DNA of 5,247 bases. Origin: an uncultured Haloferula sp. (GTDB taxonomy: Bacteria > Verrucomicrobiota > Verrucomicrobiae > Verrucomicrobiales > Akkermansiaceae). Under the pieces are notes generated by a model. That model saw nothing but the letters and a program-made list of their open reading frames with translations, was not told the origin of the DNA and made no database searches. This document shows, piece after piece, positions 4,808-5,247 of the stretch (position 1 is the stretch's first letter; each line of letters opens with the position of its first letter). Position numbers and translations under genes: made by a program. Where the stretch lies: positions 1 to 5,247 of the forward strand of contig CAMPGU010000290.1 in assembly GCA_946885645.1 (NCBI GenBank). Direction: 5' to 3'.

Positions 4808-5247
4808 GTGAGGAAGAAAGAGAGTGGAGTTCTCGTTGCGATCGGAGTGATGGCTTGCGCGTGCACGCTGGTTGTGGCGTGGCCTCTCGTTTCCCGAGCT
4901 CCGAACCATGCTGGCCACGTCGTTGGCCGGACACTGAATGACATGATGCGGCTTCAATCCGCCGTGGAGGGATGTGATCGGGAGTATGGCAGGATTCCCG
5001 ATGTCGGGGCTTTGCACCTCACGATGGAGGGCGCGCGGGCGGGGGAGTTGCTCAAGATTCTGCTGGGGGAGGAAGAGGAGAGCAGCGGTATGCTGAACGT
5101 CAGACAGCTCCCGTTTCTAAGTGCGAAGCGCGGAAGCAGCAAGCGGAAGGGGGGCATCATCTACCATAGCAAGGCCCCCCATGGTCCGCCGGGCTTCTAC
5201 GACCGGTGGGGCGAGCCGATGGAGCTCTTCCTCCGCGCGCCGGATGC
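4808..5247 (+). CDS. Second GspG-like membrane-anchored protein, partial (runs off right edge)
   Basis: The frame opens at GTG 4808 and has no stop to the window edge (146 full codons). It is a clear paralog of the preceding gene: RLQSAVEGCDREYG (48-61), EGARAGELLKILLGEEEE (74-91), PFLSAK (102-107) and PGFYDRWGEPMELFLRAP (128-145). The N-terminus is basic (RKK) with one hydrophobic stretch (about 8-28) whose sequence differs from paralog 1. It contains VMACAC (14-19). VMAC could be a lipobox with Cys17, although Met at -2 is unusual, so a lipoprotein is an alternative to a transmembrane anchor. The C-terminal Asp-rich loop of paralog 1 lies beyond the edge. The start is supported by the shared promoter-like block and by an in-frame TAG 12 bases upstream, as in paralog 1. 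The 103-base gap and its own promoter-like block suggest a separate transcript. Confidence 0.85.
   Translation, partial: MRKKESGVLVAIGVMACACTLVVAWPLVSRAPNHAGHVVGRTLNDMMRLQSAVEGCDREYGRIPDVGALHLTMEGARAGELLKILLGEEEESSGMLNVRQLPFLSAKRGSSKRKGGIIYHSKAPHGPPGFYDRWGEPMELFLRAPD

Larger units (their letters stand above)
4101..5247 (+). repeat. Tandem duplication of a GspG-like gene together with its promoter region
   Basis: The two copies are offset by 670 bases at their start codons. Similarity begins about 43 bases before each GTG (GAYGGGCTTYCCTTCC), covers the start region, falls in the membrane segment and loop, and is strong again from NDxxRLQ to the edge. The duplication therefore included the upstream control region. 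A third copy may follow beyond the window. Confidence 0.75.

Noticed and set aside
4730..5160. Minus-strand frames opposite the second GspG-like gene
   Set aside because: They are antisense to a frame that matches its paralog residue by residue and shares its upstream block.

Overview
The window is GC-rich DNA (roughly two thirds G+C by eye) packed with genes. It carries a proline-biosynthesis gene pair, two paralogous small membrane proteins, one DUF2071-family gene, and two tandem genes for membrane-anchored GspG-like proteins. A member of the Verrucomicrobiota (Luteolibacter/Haloferula-like) is my best guess. The reasons are the short ProB without a PUA domain, the lack of Shine-Dalgarno (SD) sites before several genes, GTG starts placed directly after a promoter-like box, and tandem GspG-like paralogs. 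This is inference, because no rRNA or other lineage marker is present.

Layout. Positions 1-46 (minus) hold the 5' end of a gene that runs off the left edge. It is recognised only by a very strong SD at 51-57. Positions 47-259 are the divergent intergenic region, with one good inverted repeat at 83-107. On the plus strand follow proB (260-1030), proA (1074-2336) and two small paralogous four-helix membrane proteins (2333-2836 and 2814-3308). The membrane-protein genes overlap proA and each other, so all four probably form one operon. A DUF2071 gene (3319-4053, minus) ends 10 bases from the operon's end. It diverges from a GspG-like gene (4138-4704, plus), which is followed by a paralog (4808 to beyond the right edge).

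How they work together. ProB and ProA catalyse the first two steps from glutamate to proline: gamma-glutamyl phosphate, then glutamate-5-semialdehyde. The coupled membrane proteins have no known function, and their link to proline metabolism rests only on position. The two GspG-like proteins have an N-terminal membrane anchor and, in the complete copy, a C-terminal Asp-rich loop like the calcium site of type II secretion major pseudopilins, but they lack a classical prepilin signal.

The most interesting signals are two recent tandem duplications in 3 kb and a conserved promoter-like block that places the predicted transcription start almost exactly on the GTG start codon of both GspG-like genes, which suggests leaderless mRNAs. 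I see no CRISPR array, tRNA, rRNA, insertion sequence or defence system, and nothing that amounts to a demonstrable new biological system.
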